Origin: Candidatus Eiseniibacteriota bacterium
GTDB taxonomy: Bacteria; Arandabacterota; Arandabacteria; Arandabacterales; Arandabacteraceae
Assembly: GCA_030622265.1 (NCBI GenBank)
Contig: JAUXGG010000007.1
Span: forward strand, 1-14,957
Reading direction: 5' to 3'
DNA: 14,957 bases
Made by a program: the position numbers and the translations under genes. Under the pieces are notes generated by a model. That model made no database searches, had not been told where the DNA came from, and saw nothing but the letters and a program-made list of their open reading frames with translations. Shown one piece after another: positions 1 to 7,199 of the stretch (its first letter is position 1; each line of letters opens with the position of its first letter).

Positions 1-514
1 CCCCGAGGGGCCTGAGCCCAAGCTCGGACAGGGTAAAGCCCCGGGCCATGAGATCGCGGGCCGAAGCCAGGTCGGCTTCGATCACCGTGCTCAATCTGCC
101 CCTGTAAACGAAGCTGGCCCCGGTCCCCTCCATGGCATACTCAGGGATGCGCGATGCGGATATCCAGAAAGGCACTCCCCGGCGCCGCTCCAGCACGGCA
201 TGCGGCTCTCCAAGCAGGTCCGCAACCTGCGATTCAGGCAGCACCACCATCACTGGCAGCACCACCATCACTTCTTCTTCGGAAAGCGCGAATCCTGAAT
301 ATGAATCAAGAGCAGGAACTGAAAGCGCATCGAAGGGAAGAATCGCAATCACCCAACCGGCCGGATCGCCTGCTACAGATGCGGCCTCCGGGGCCGAGCC
401 CGCCAGGTGCATATGGCCGGCCGATAAGAGAAGGAAACCGGCAATCAGCACCATGGCAAGCACTCCTGAAAGATTGCTCTCCGGTCTCAGCAGCAGGTTC
501 CTCAGTTTGGGCAT
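1..514 (-). CDS. Exported protein, N-terminal part only (runs off the left edge)
   Basis: An open frame starts at an ATG at 514-512 and continues without a stop to base 1, giving at least 171 residues. Residues 1-35 form a signal peptide or membrane anchor: MPKLRNLLLRPES, then the hydrophobic stretch LAMVLIAGFLLLSAG. The exported part has short beta/alpha-like segments, such as MVVLPESQVADLLG and FVYRGRLSTVIEADLASA. In style these resemble the N-terminal regions that precede M28-type peptidase domains in FCB bacteria, but no catalytic motif is inside the window, so the function is unknown. It lies 77 bp downstream of the helix-hairpin-helix/barrel gene on the same strand and is probably its operon partner. 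An 18-bp tandem duplication (237-272) repeats the residues VMVVLP. The reading frame and export signal are clear; the peptidase idea is weak inference. Confidence 0.72.
   Translation of the reverse strand, partial: MPKLRNLLLRPESNLSGVLAMVLIAGFLLLSAGHMHLAGSAPEAASVAGDPAGWVIAILPFDALSVPALDSYSGFALSEEEVMVVLPVMVVLPESQVADLLGEPHAVLERRRGVPFWISASRIPEYAMEGTGASFVYRGRLSTVIEADLASARDLMARGFTLSELGLRPLG
237..272. repeat. Perfect 18-bp tandem duplication inside the partial exported-protein gene
   Basis: The plus-strand unit ggcagcaccaccatcact occurs twice back to back (237-254 and 255-272). It is in frame, so the minus-strand protein carries VMVVLP twice in succession. The identity of the copies suggests a recent slippage duplication. 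Confidence 0.9.
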
Positions 515-542
515 CGTTACACCACCTGTCAGATCATCCGAC

Positions 543-599
543 CCGAGTTCCGGTCAAGTCCCCGGGCTCCGGTCAGGTTCTCGGGCTCCCGTCAGGTTC
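543..599. repeat. Three 18-19-bp degenerate tandem repeats between two exported-protein genes
   Basis: Copies at 543-560, 562-580 and 581-599 share the pattern ccgRgYtccSgtcaRgttc. The rightmost copy covers the stop codon and last codons of the helix-hairpin-helix/barrel gene; the others fill most of the 77-bp spacer before the next gene. Read on the minus strand, each copy carries a TGA (AACCTGAC or ACTTGACC), so the stop context itself is repeated. No promoter or terminator was recognised here. Confidence 0.75.
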
Positions 600-2520
600 T
601 CAAGCTGTAGTAGAATAAATAACCCGACCTGTCCTCGCCGCCGGTATACTCGGTCCGGCCATACTTGGCCGCCAGACGGCCGAAGCGTTTCATGCCAAAC
701 GATACGACAAGATACCATCTTGAGCCATCACTTTTCAACATCTCAATCGCAGGGTAGTAGGGCACGCCAGGCTCATACTGGTAAATCCGGGAAGCGTAGT
801 GCCCGATCGCGAAAACGTAGAAGCCCGCACGTATCTCCGCCGGAGCGAGCTTCCGGAAATCCACATCAAGCCTCAAGAGGTCGGATGAAGACCGTTCGAC
901 ACCGTCCCCCTCATCCTCACTTGCCCGGAGGTTCTCATAGCGGAGCCGGAGCGAGAGCCATCTCCTCGCTTTGTATCTGGCATCCAGGCGGCTCCTCAGT
1001 CTACGCCTCTCCTCGCTCGGCCGGCCCTCCCCGTCAGGTGGCTCGTGGCTCACCAGAAGCTTCTCCCCGAGTGAGAGAGCCACGCCGGCGACCTTGAAGC
1101 TTAGATCCATGAAGGACTCCGAACCCGAAGGCCGGCTCAGGCCCTCCTCCGGCATCCGCTTCTCATGCAGGTCACTGCCGATGGAGACGGCCATGCGGCG
1201 GACCGGCTCGAAGCCTATGCGCGCGAAGAGGCCCCGCTCGCCCGTGGCAATGCCCGAGTAGAAGGCGAAGGGCCTGGAGTGCAGACTCAAGTAAGTGTCA
1301 TCGTAGCTTCTTCCGACCATCAGGAACTCGAGCCGCTGCCGGTCGAAGGCCAGGCCTGCGATCAGGGCCTTTCCCCCACCGTCCGCGAGGGCTCCCTGCG
1401 CAAATGCGAGGGTTTGGCGCACCTCGAGCGACAGGTCAAGACTTCCCATAAGATTCCCGTCCGTCGAGAGCCAGGAAAGCCTCGGTGCGCTGAACTCCCG
1501 GTTGAGCCGGCTATAGGATGCATCGATCCCTGCGCGCCAGACGGCACCCCAAGGTGCAGGTCCCCCCACACGCCTGAATCGAAACGCCAGTCCCAGCAGG
1601 TCCTCTTGGAGCGCCTGTTTCCCCTCCCGCTCCCGCTCGCTCACATGGAGGCCGCTCGTTCCCAGCGACTTAACGCGCCCGTCTTCATCAAGGCTCGCGT
1701 CATACTTCGCGCGCGAGGCCGCGAAGCAAAGATCCAGCTCGCCTCGCGATACGCCCAGTCCGGCACCAGTAAGCCCGAAGTTTTCCTCGACAGATGTATA
1801 AGGCTTGATGGCGAACTCGCCCTGGCTGAAGCGCCACGGGTCAACCGTGGACGGGGAGTACCCATAAGGGTTGGAAAAGACCAGCCCGTGCCCGGTCGCA
1901 AGCAGGAAATCGCCGGCGATGACACGGCCGCGGCCGAAACCCTTTCGCTCGAAGCTCTTTTCCAGGTAGAACGACTGGAAGTCATTGAACCGGGACTCGT
2001 ACCTGTCCTTTTCGAGAACGAAGCCGCCCTCCCAGCCGGCGTAGCCCAGCTGTCCGCGAAGGTAGGTCTTAAGATTCCTGTAAGTGCCTGATGCCGGCCG
2101 GGACACCACCCGCGCCCTCAGCATGCCCTTAGGTATCGGCGCATCCAGCCTCATTATGGGCCGCACCTCAACAAAGGGCCTCAAGAGATCGAGAAGAGCG
2201 TCATCCACCGAGTCGATCCGTTTCAAATCCTCAAGACACTTAAGCTCGCCGCTCCGCCTTAAGCTCACGATCTCATCCGCGAGCCAGGGACTCACCCAGG
2301 GCAGGCGGCCCAACTCCTCCCGGTCCGCCTCGAGCAGGTTTATGGGCTGCTTGAGAATGGTGTCCAGGTTGTTTAAGAGCAACAGATAATCGCGTTCCTG
2401 CTCGACGTCCCCGAACATCTCCTCATAGGGATCGGCCGCTATCGCCAGGCCGGTCAGGGAAAGCAGAAGCACCAAGGTCAGGGTTACAAATGGAAGGGCT
2501 GCTGGGAGTTTCACGCTCAC
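592..2520 (-). CDS. Exported helix-hairpin-helix protein with predicted C-terminal beta-barrel
   Basis: This 642-aa protein begins with a signal peptide (residues 1-29; hydrophobic VTLTLVLLLSLTGLAIA ending in AAD). Residues about 58-118 resemble the ComEA-type helix-hairpin-helix: PINLLEADREELGRLPWVSP, then a second turn around LEDLKRIDSVDDALLDLLRP. In known families this fold contacts DNA or mediates protein contacts. The remaining 500 residues are rich in alternating aromatic/polar strands, with a GHGLVFSNPYGYSPST segment typical of HHH-barrel proteins of FCB bacteria, and the protein ends in strand-like GYLFYYSLRT. I infer an outer-membrane barrel with a periplasmic HHH domain. The start is a GTG that overlaps the phosphoesterase stop as GTGA, implying translational coupling. 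No enzyme motif is visible; a role in DNA binding or uptake is only a guess. Confidence 0.85.
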   Translation of the reverse strand: MSVKLPAALPFVTLTLVLLLSLTGLAIAADPYEEMFGDVEQERDYLLLLNNLDTILKQPINLLEADREELGRLPWVSPWLADEIVSLRRSGELKCLEDLKRIDSVDDALLDLLRPFVEVRPIMRLDAPIPKGMLRARVVSRPASGTYRNLKTYLRGQLGYAGWEGGFVLEKDRYESRFNDFQSFYLEKSFERKGFGRGRVIAGDFLLATGHGLVFSNPYGYSPSTVDPWRFSQGEFAIKPYTSVEENFGLTGAGLGVSRGELDLCFAASRAKYDASLDEDGRVKSLGTSGLHVSEREREGKQALQEDLLGLAFRFRRVGGPAPWGAVWRAGIDASYSRLNREFSAPRLSWLSTDGNLMGSLDLSLEVRQTLAFAQGALADGGGKALIAGLAFDRQRLEFLMVGRSYDDTYLSLHSRPFAFYSGIATGERGLFARIGFEPVRRMAVSIGSDLHEKRMPEEGLSRPSGSESFMDLSFKVAGVALSLGEKLLVSHEPPDGEGRPSEERRRLRSRLDARYKARRWLSLRLRYENLRASEDEGDGVERSSSDLLRLDVDFRKLAPAEIRAGFYVFAIGHYASRIYQYEPGVPYYPAIEMLKSDGSRWYLVVSFGMKRFGRLAAKYGRTEYTGGEDRSGYLFYYSLRT

Positions 2521-3311
2521 TCGCCCATGAGATTGACGACAATGACCTCAGGCCGGCAGAGGAACCTCATCGGGAAGACATTCGTGCCCACGCCCCGCGT
2601 CACGCACAGGCGCATGTCGCCGATCGAATAGAGACCCGCGATGTACCTGCTCCGGTACGCATAGGGGAACAAGCCCACTATTGCGCCGAAGCCGACATGG
2701 CCCCCGTGGGTATGGCCTGACAATACCAAGTCGGTTCCCCTGGACTCGAGATCCCAGAGCAGACTGTCGGGATGAAAATGGCAGAGGGCCAGGACAGGTT
2801 TGGTCCCGTTGACTCCCGCGAAGGCCTTCTCCACATCCTCGCGGTGGTCCACCGGGTCGTCCAGCCCCACGAGGCGGAAGGCGCCGCAGTCGACGCTTTC
2901 GTTTATGAGAATGTGGTAATCGAGTGAGTCCTTCCGGGTTCGCTTCCACCTCAGCGCGGCTTCGAGGACGCCGTCGGCATTGCCTAACACCATGTAGGTG
3001 CCGTACCTGGACCTGATCTGGGAGAGAAACTCCAGGCCGCTTGCAAGCTTGCTGTGGGACTTAAGAAGATCGCCGGTCACAAGGACGAAGTCGGGGTTGA
3101 TCTCCTCTACCATCCTGATGGTCTTTCGTTCCCTGTAGCCCGGGGATGTGGTGTGGATGTCCGCTATATGCACCACGGTGACCTTCTCGGCCATCAGACC
3201 CGGAATCCGAATATCATAGGTCTTCCGGACGATCCAGTAAGGCTCCAGGAACGCCGAATAGAGCAGGAAGGCTGCTATTCCGATAAGGAGGTAGTAGTAC
3301 TTTCGCTTCAT
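2517..3311 (-). CDS. Membrane-anchored calcineurin-like metallophosphoesterase (YaeI/LpxG-like)
   Basis: This 264-aa protein has one N-terminal membrane segment (residues about 6-22) and a calcineurin-like phosphoesterase domain. The metal-site motifs appear in order: ADIH (D51, H53), GDLL (D81), GNAD (N111), CHFHP (H178/H180) and SGHTHGGH (H200, H202). The tail VGTNVFPMRFLCRPE is characteristic of the YaeI/UDP-diacylglucosamine-hydrolase-like group, so it probably hydrolyses a phosphodiester or pyrophosphate of a lipid or envelope metabolite at the membrane. The usual GNHD motif is GNAD: the histidine normally placed as a catalytic acid is alanine (A112), while the metal-binding Asn remains. 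The substrate cannot be assigned. It follows a 259-bp non-coding gap, so it probably heads its own unit, and it is coupled to the downstream HHH gene by a 4-nt overlap. The ATG start has only a weak AAGG upstream. Confidence 0.88.
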   Translation of the reverse strand: MKRKYYYLLIGIAAFLLYSAFLEPYWIVRKTYDIRIPGLMAEKVTVVHIADIHTTSPGYRERKTIRMVEEINPDFVLVTGDLLKSHSKLASGLEFLSQIRSRYGTYMVLGNADGVLEAALRWKRTRKDSLDYHILINESVDCGAFRLVGLDDPVDHREDVEKAFAGVNGTKPVLALCHFHPDSLLWDLESRGTDLVLSGHTHGGHVGFGAIVGLFPYAYRSRYIAGLYSIGDMRLCVTRGVGTNVFPMRFLCRPEVIVVNLMGE

Positions 3312-3570
3312 TGTTATGTCGCCTTCTGAGGAAATCTACCACAGCGAACGCCTCCGGTCAACAAGGTGGGGAAAGCGGGTGGCGGTTACGGCGCGGGAAC
3401 CATCCACCCACTTCAAACACTTCACAGAAGATAAGAACAAGTTCCGTGCCTGCGGGGCTGTCAAACCACCAGGCCTGCTGTGAAACGTTACCATCCCCAC
3501 CAAACCGGGTGTCGAAGAATTGACAGCGGTGTTTACCTGAGCTACGCCGGCGGCCGGCACCTGAGCTACG
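3312..3570. other. Intergenic gap (259 bp) without a convincing gene
   Basis: This is the longest gene-free stretch in the window. It holds a 12-bp direct repeat, acctgagctacg, at 3535-3546 and 3559-3570. Between the copies lies a short GCCGG/CCGGC inverted repeat, just downstream of the barrel-protein stop on the minus strand. The small hairpin has no T-run, so it is not a good intrinsic terminator. A minus-strand TTGACA at 3464-3459 has no acceptable -10 at 16-18 bp. Short open frames here show no recognisable protein features. Confidence 0.6.
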
Positions 3571-4413
3571 TTAGCGCCTGACATATGTGATCCCAACTTC
3601 ATGGGTGGACCCCAGCAGCAGATTGAAGCTGGTCGAGACATCCACGGACAGGGCTCTCACCGCGATACCCAGGCCCAGCGAGAACTCCTGCGGGTCACTC
3701 CTGAAGCCGGATCGCACCATTACCCTCTTTGCCAGGATGGCTTCGATGCCTGTCGCGACCGAGGTCGGCCGGACGGCGCATTTCACTACTTCCACTCCCC
3801 AGGCCAGCCTGGAAGATACAAGATATCCCAGGCCGGCTCTGAGGCATGTCGGGCCCCGGGCTCCAGCCCCACCACCGAAACTCCCCAGAGGGTTTTCCAT
3901 CATCAGATCCACCTTGATGTTCTTGAGTAACCGCATTCCGATTGCCAGGTCGATGAGTACCACTGAGTGAAGCAACCTTTCATCGAACCTGACCAGGCCG
4001 ACACGAACCCCGGGCCGGAACCTGATATCCCCGGAGGCGAGTGAACACCTCAGGGTCATGGTCTCCTCCAGATAGGAAAGACCTCCGAACCTCTGGTAGG
4101 CCAGGCAGATACCGTGGCCCGATTTCCCGATGGGGAACGCTCCCCAGCCGGCCAGGGCCCCGACCTCACCCATCCCGAAGGGCCTGAATCCAAAAAACGT
4201 AACAGCCGGGGGAAAGTCCCGGCCGGCTTGGTCGAGGAGCGGAAGGTGAAACGATCCTTCCAGCTGGCCCAGGGCCATGTGGGTGGCGGCGGCGCGCTCC
4301 GCCGGAGTCCTGAGCTCCAGTTCGAAGGCGCCGCGGGCGGGTCCGGAGAGCAACACAACTGCGATCAAGGGTAAGGTCCATGAAGCTCTCCTCCCACCCA
4401 TCACTCCACCCAT
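3571..4413 (-). CDS. Exported beta-barrel-like outer-membrane protein
   Basis: This protein of about 280 residues has a signal peptide (ASWTLPLIAVVLLSGPARGA, cleavage near the end). It is followed by a short alpha-helical stretch (RTPAERAAATHMALGQ) and then repeated amphipathic strands rich in Gly and aromatics (FFGFRPFGMGEVGALAGWGA, SLGLGIAVRALSVDVSTSF). The end, LLLGSTHEVGITYVRR, resembles the final strands of PorV/PorQ-type and UPF0164-like barrels, which often close with LGxTHxxxxxY. I infer an outer-membrane barrel without known substrate. A GTG at 4416 is also in frame, but the ATG at 4413-4411 forms a TGATG overlap with the upstream stop and is the better start; the ATG is duplicated nearby (ATGGGTGGAGTGATGGGTGG). 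Coupling to the lamin-tail gene suggests the two act at the same envelope site. Export is well supported; the exact family is not. Confidence 0.78.
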   Translation of the reverse strand: MGGVMGGRRASWTLPLIAVVLLSGPARGAFELELRTPAERAAATHMALGQLEGSFHLPLLDQAGRDFPPAVTFFGFRPFGMGEVGALAGWGAFPIGKSGHGICLAYQRFGGLSYLEETMTLRCSLASGDIRFRPGVRVGLVRFDERLLHSVVLIDLAIGMRLLKNIKVDLMMENPLGSFGGGAGARGPTCLRAGLGYLVSSRLAWGVEVVKCAVRPTSVATGIEAILAKRVMVRSGFRSDPQEFSLGLGIAVRALSVDVSTSFNLLLGSTHEVGITYVRR

Positions 4414-6095
4414 CACTTTCGCACCAGCACCACCGGGGACCTGGACCGGTATGTCTCGCCCGATGAGAGCATCCTCGCTTCCAGCAACACAATGTAGATG
4501 CCGGTAGGAGCCTCGGCCTCATCGCTTCGCGTGCCGTTCCAGAAGGTGACCCGGTTGGTTTCTATCACTTCACCATCGACGAGCCGTGTTACGAGGCTGC
4601 CGTTGGCGTCAAATACGAGGACCCGCGCGAGGCCCGGCCCCGGGAGTGTGACCGAGACTGCAAGCATGTCGGCCGTGCCGTCATTGTCGGGGCTGAAGGC
4701 GCGGGGCTCAAGACTTAAGAGTTCGTCGCCCATGGGCAGACAGATGGACACGGTGTTGCGCGCACCCGGACTGCCCGTGGCGGCACCGAAGTGGGGCGAC
4801 CAGTTGCCGGCCGACCACGAGCACGCCTCAGGATTGATTCGCTCGACCGAGACGCCTGTCTCGCTCCACCGCTCCCTGTAAGCCACGGAATCGATCATGG
4901 TACCGAAGGTATCGCGCAGCACCGCCATGTCCGCAAAGCCCAGTGGGCCGTCGGAGTCATTCAGGATAGGCCAGCCCCCGGCCGGCCTTAAGTAAATTCG
5001 CTGATCGACACCGGGATGCTTCCGGGCAAAGACTTCCTCGTCCTCTACCAGGACCACAAACCCGCCGGGAGAAAGCCACAGGTCCTCGCGTGCGATGTCC
5101 TTGGGTCTGCCTTTGTGATCATGGAGCATCCAGCCCGCCAGGTTCACAGCACCCGGCCCGCCATTGAAGATCTCGACCCACTCACAGTCAGCCACCCCGG
5201 GATCGAACATTATCTCGTTCACAACGACCGGAGCCGGATGCAGAACCACACTCATGCGGAGTGTATCGTTGGTGTTCCAGCGGTCCGCCTCGTATTCGTG
5301 CCAGACCGTTGCCGGGTATATGCCCGGGGACGGATTCGGGATCCGGACCACCGCCTTCGTGACACCACCCGGCTCAATATCGGTGGCTATATAGGTGCTA
5401 TCCATAAAGCCGGCAATGCTGGCAAACAGGCGGGCGCCCGCTCCACACGTTCGCGTCCCGGCGTTCTTTAAGCTGCATACCACGTCGATCGTTGCGCCGG
5501 AAGCCTCGCCGTATCTTGAAAGGCCCGCCCGCTCCAGCAACAGGTCAAACGGCGGCCGGTTGTACTCGCCCGGGGACGGATTCTCCATTGCCCGTAGGTC
5601 ATCGCAATTCGAATCCGTATCCCGCCCGTCCGGATCCCTCCCCAGACTGAGACCCGAGGACACATCCTTGCAGGGAGCGCCCTCGTAATATTCAGCGAAG
5701 GTGAGATCTCCCCAGCCGACAACATCGAGCTCTCCCAGCGGCCCCTTAAGGCGGCATCCATCCGGACCGTTCTGAAGATCCAGCCCGGTGATTGCCTGAG
5801 CACAAGAGGCCAGGCTCTCCTCGCCGACCACGAAGAAACCGCCCGCATTGACAGAGTCTCCTGACGATCCCGTCCACTCGAGCGTCCAGGCGTTCTCCCG
5901 CAATCCGTTTCCCGTCTCCAGAGTCCAGCCGGCAAGCCCGACCGGGAGATCGCCCGGATTGTGAAGTTCCACAAACTCAAACCCGTCGTCCCGGCCCCGA
6001 GGATCATAGAACACCTCGTTGATCACAACCTCTGAAGCAGCCGGTGCGGCATGAAGTAATACGAGGACCAGACTGATAACTCTTCCACCACCCAT
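4413..6095 (-). CDS. Secreted protein with two lamin-tail domains and a FlgD-like C-terminal domain
   Basis: This 560-aa protein starts with a signal peptide (MGGGRVISLVLVLLHAAPAA). A first lamin-tail domain (about 22-178) opens with VVINEVFYDPRGRDDGFEFV and ends with a NPSPG loop. A CARDB/Ig-like segment follows (about 185-285: VVCSLKNAGTRTCGAGARLF). A second lamin-tail domain (about 288-445) opens with VVVNEIMFDPG and ends with ATGSPGARN. The C-terminus (about 463-560; FSPDNDGTADM to TGIYIVLLEA) is a FlgD/CHU-type Ig domain, common on secreted proteins of FCB bacteria. No catalytic site is visible, so it is probably a surface adhesive or structural protein. The gene is first in its unit, behind a candidate promoter and a purine-rich GGGGGGTGG ribosome site 6-7 bases before the ATG, and overlaps the barrel gene. 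Confidence 0.88.
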   Translation of the reverse strand: MGGGRVISLVLVLLHAAPAASEVVINEVFYDPRGRDDGFEFVELHNPGDLPVGLAGWTLETGNGLRENAWTLEWTGSSGDSVNAGGFFVVGEESLASCAQAITGLDLQNGPDGCRLKGPLGELDVVGWGDLTFAEYYEGAPCKDVSSGLSLGRDPDGRDTDSNCDDLRAMENPSPGEYNRPPFDLLLERAGLSRYGEASGATIDVVCSLKNAGTRTCGAGARLFASIAGFMDSTYIATDIEPGGVTKAVVRIPNPSPGIYPATVWHEYEADRWNTNDTLRMSVVLHPAPVVVNEIMFDPGVADCEWVEIFNGGPGAVNLAGWMLHDHKGRPKDIAREDLWLSPGGFVVLVEDEEVFARKHPGVDQRIYLRPAGGWPILNDSDGPLGFADMAVLRDTFGTMIDSVAYRERWSETGVSVERINPEACSWSAGNWSPHFGAATGSPGARNTVSICLPMGDELLSLEPRAFSPDNDGTADMLAVSVTLPGPGLARVLVFDANGSLVTRLVDGEVIETNRVTFWNGTRSDEAEAPTGIYIVLLEARMLSSGETYRSRSPVVLVRK

Positions 6096-6115
6096 CTATC
6101 ACCACCCCCCACAGT

Positions 6116-6144
6116 ATTCAAACTCACCCCACTTCCCCCGTCAA
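6116..6144 (-). promoter_or_regulatory. Candidate sigma70 promoter of the lamin-tail/barrel unit
   Basis: On the minus strand, TTGACG (6144-6139) and TTGAAT (6121-6116) are separated by exactly 17 bp, matching 5/6 and 4/6 of the consensus hexamers. Predicted transcription would start about 14 bases before the ATG at 6095, just including the G-rich ribosome site. The -10 is imperfect, so confidence is moderate. Confidence 0.4.
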
Positions 6145-6173
6145 TGAGAACCACCCCGGCGTCAGCTCTTGAA

Positions 6174-6216
6174 TTGTGAATTCACAACCCTGGGGTCAGG
6201 TACCGGTTTGTGAATT
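6174..6216 (+). repeat. Left 43-bp inverted repeat of the transposase unit
   Basis: The repeat starts with the perfect 14-bp palindrome TTGTGAATTCACAA (6174-6187), runs through TGGGGTCAGGTACCGG and ends in TTTGTGAATT. GAATTCACAA (6178-6187) can pair with TTGTGAATTC (6208-6217) to give a 10-bp stem with a 20-nt loop. Its reverse complement is found at 7157-7199 with one mismatch. A degenerate further copy may lie just outside (GGCGTCAG to TTGAATTGTGAATT, about 6159-6182). Confidence 0.9.
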
Positions 6217-6255
6217 CCGGTTTTTGGTACGTCTCTTGCAATACCTCCAGCGTGT

Positions 6256-7119
6256 ATGGCTAGACCACTGCGACTCGAAATGGCGAACGGGATGTACCAC
6301 GTCACCGCGAGGGGGAACCAGCGCCGGGCCATCTACACGGATGACCGCGACCGCCAGCGGTTCCTGTCACAGGTCTCAGGTGCGGTCGACGAATCTGGGT
6401 GGTTAATCCACGCATACTGTCTCATGCCCAATCACTACCATCTCCTCGTAGAGACACCTCAACCCAACATATCCTCGGGAATGAAGAGGATTAACGGGAT
6501 CTATGCCCAGGCCTTTAACATCAGGCACAAGAGAACAGGCCATGTCTTCCAGGGACGCTTCCATTCCGTCCTTGTGGACAAGGAGAGCTATCTGCTCAGA
6601 TTGTCTCGCTACATTGTCCTCAACCCGGTGAGAGCCGGGCTGGTCGCAGCACCGGAGGAGTGGGCATGGTCCAGCTATCGACCCACGATCGGGACGGGTC
6701 CGCGACCCAGGTTTCTCGTCAGCGACCAGATCTTAAGATACTTCGGAGGCAGCCATGCGGAAGCCCGGAGAGCATACATAGGCTTTGTGACCAGCAACCT
6801 TGCACAGAAAGCTCCGTGGGACGACCTTCTGGGGGGAGCGATTCTCGGTTCCGAGGACTTTGTCTCGCGAATCCGCGGGAAGTTGACCCGGCGGGAATCA
6901 TGTGAGATCGACCGCATTCTATCAGTAGAACTCCGCCCGGAACTCGAGAGTCTCTTTCCCGACGGATACACCAGACCACTGAGCCTGGAGACTGCCAGAC
7001 GGGCCTGTGAAGCCCGCGAGCGTCACGGTTACACCTACGCAGAGATAGCGCGTGCACTCGGCATCCATCATTCGACTCTATCCAAGGCAATACAGAAGAG
7101 GCTGGGGCCGTCACGATAG
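6256..7119 (+). CDS. REP-associated tyrosine (Y1/HUH) transposase
   Basis: This 287-aa protein is of the IS200-like Y1 transposase superfamily, REP-associated (RAYT) group. It starts with the typical MARPLRLEMANGMYHVTARG. The HUH metal motif is HYH (H60, H62) in LMPNHYHLLVE. The likely nucleophile is Y119 in YLLRLSRYIVLNPVRAG, the tyrosine corresponding to the catalytic residue in characterised RAYTs. About 100 residues follow the core and end in a helix-turn-helix-like segment (about 255-283: RHGYTYAEIARALGIHHSTL) that may aid DNA recognition. The catalytic residues are intact, so the enzyme may be active on the flanking hairpin repeats. The start has no strong ribosome site. It is the only plus-strand gene, which fits a later arrival. 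Confidence 0.92.
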   Translation: MARPLRLEMANGMYHVTARGNQRRAIYTDDRDRQRFLSQVSGAVDESGWLIHAYCLMPNHYHLLVETPQPNISSGMKRINGIYAQAFNIRHKRTGHVFQGRFHSVLVDKESYLLRLSRYIVLNPVRAGLVAAPEEWAWSSYRPTIGTGPRPRFLVSDQILRYFGGSHAEARRAYIGFVTSNLAQKAPWDDLLGGAILGSEDFVSRIRGKLTRRESCEIDRILSVELRPELESLFPDGYTRPLSLETARRACEARERHGYTYAEIARALGIHHSTLSKAIQKRLGPSR

Positions 7120-7156
7120 CTGCGAAACTTGCAGATCGGTCAAATTCACGAATCGA

Positions 7157-7199
7157 AATTCACAAACCGGTACCTGACCCCAGGGTGGTGAATTCACAA
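7157..7199 (-). repeat. Right 43-bp inverted repeat of the transposase unit
   Basis: This is the inverted copy of 6174-6216 with one difference (CACCACC where the left arm reads CACAACC, both in the left-arm orientation). AATTCAC at its start can pair with GTGAATT near its end. A further AAATTCAC lies just inside at 7142-7149. Confidence 0.9.

Noticed and set aside
132..1097. Plus-strand 321-aa open frame
   Set aside because: It is low in complexity, rich in Ser/Arg/Pro, and lies opposite two genes with clear signal peptides and domain features; a typical GC-rich antisense frame.
1165..2091. Plus-strand 308-aa open frame opposite the HHH/barrel gene
   Set aside because: It has no recognisable domain, while the minus strand gives a signal peptide, HHH motif and barrel pattern over the same bases.
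3436..3464. Promoter for the phosphoesterase unit (minus-strand TTGACA)
   Set aside because: No -10 better than 2-3 matches is found at 16-18 bp spacing.
3535..3575. Possible tRNA (CGTAGCTCAGGT D-arm-like sequence)
   Set aside because: There is no acceptor pairing, anticodon arm or GGTTCRANTCC T-arm at the required distance.
3336..3641. Minus-strand 101-aa frame with repeated AQV residues
   Set aside because: It overlaps the end of the barrel gene in another frame; the AQV repeat simply reflects the 12-bp direct repeat, and no domain or ribosome site supports it.
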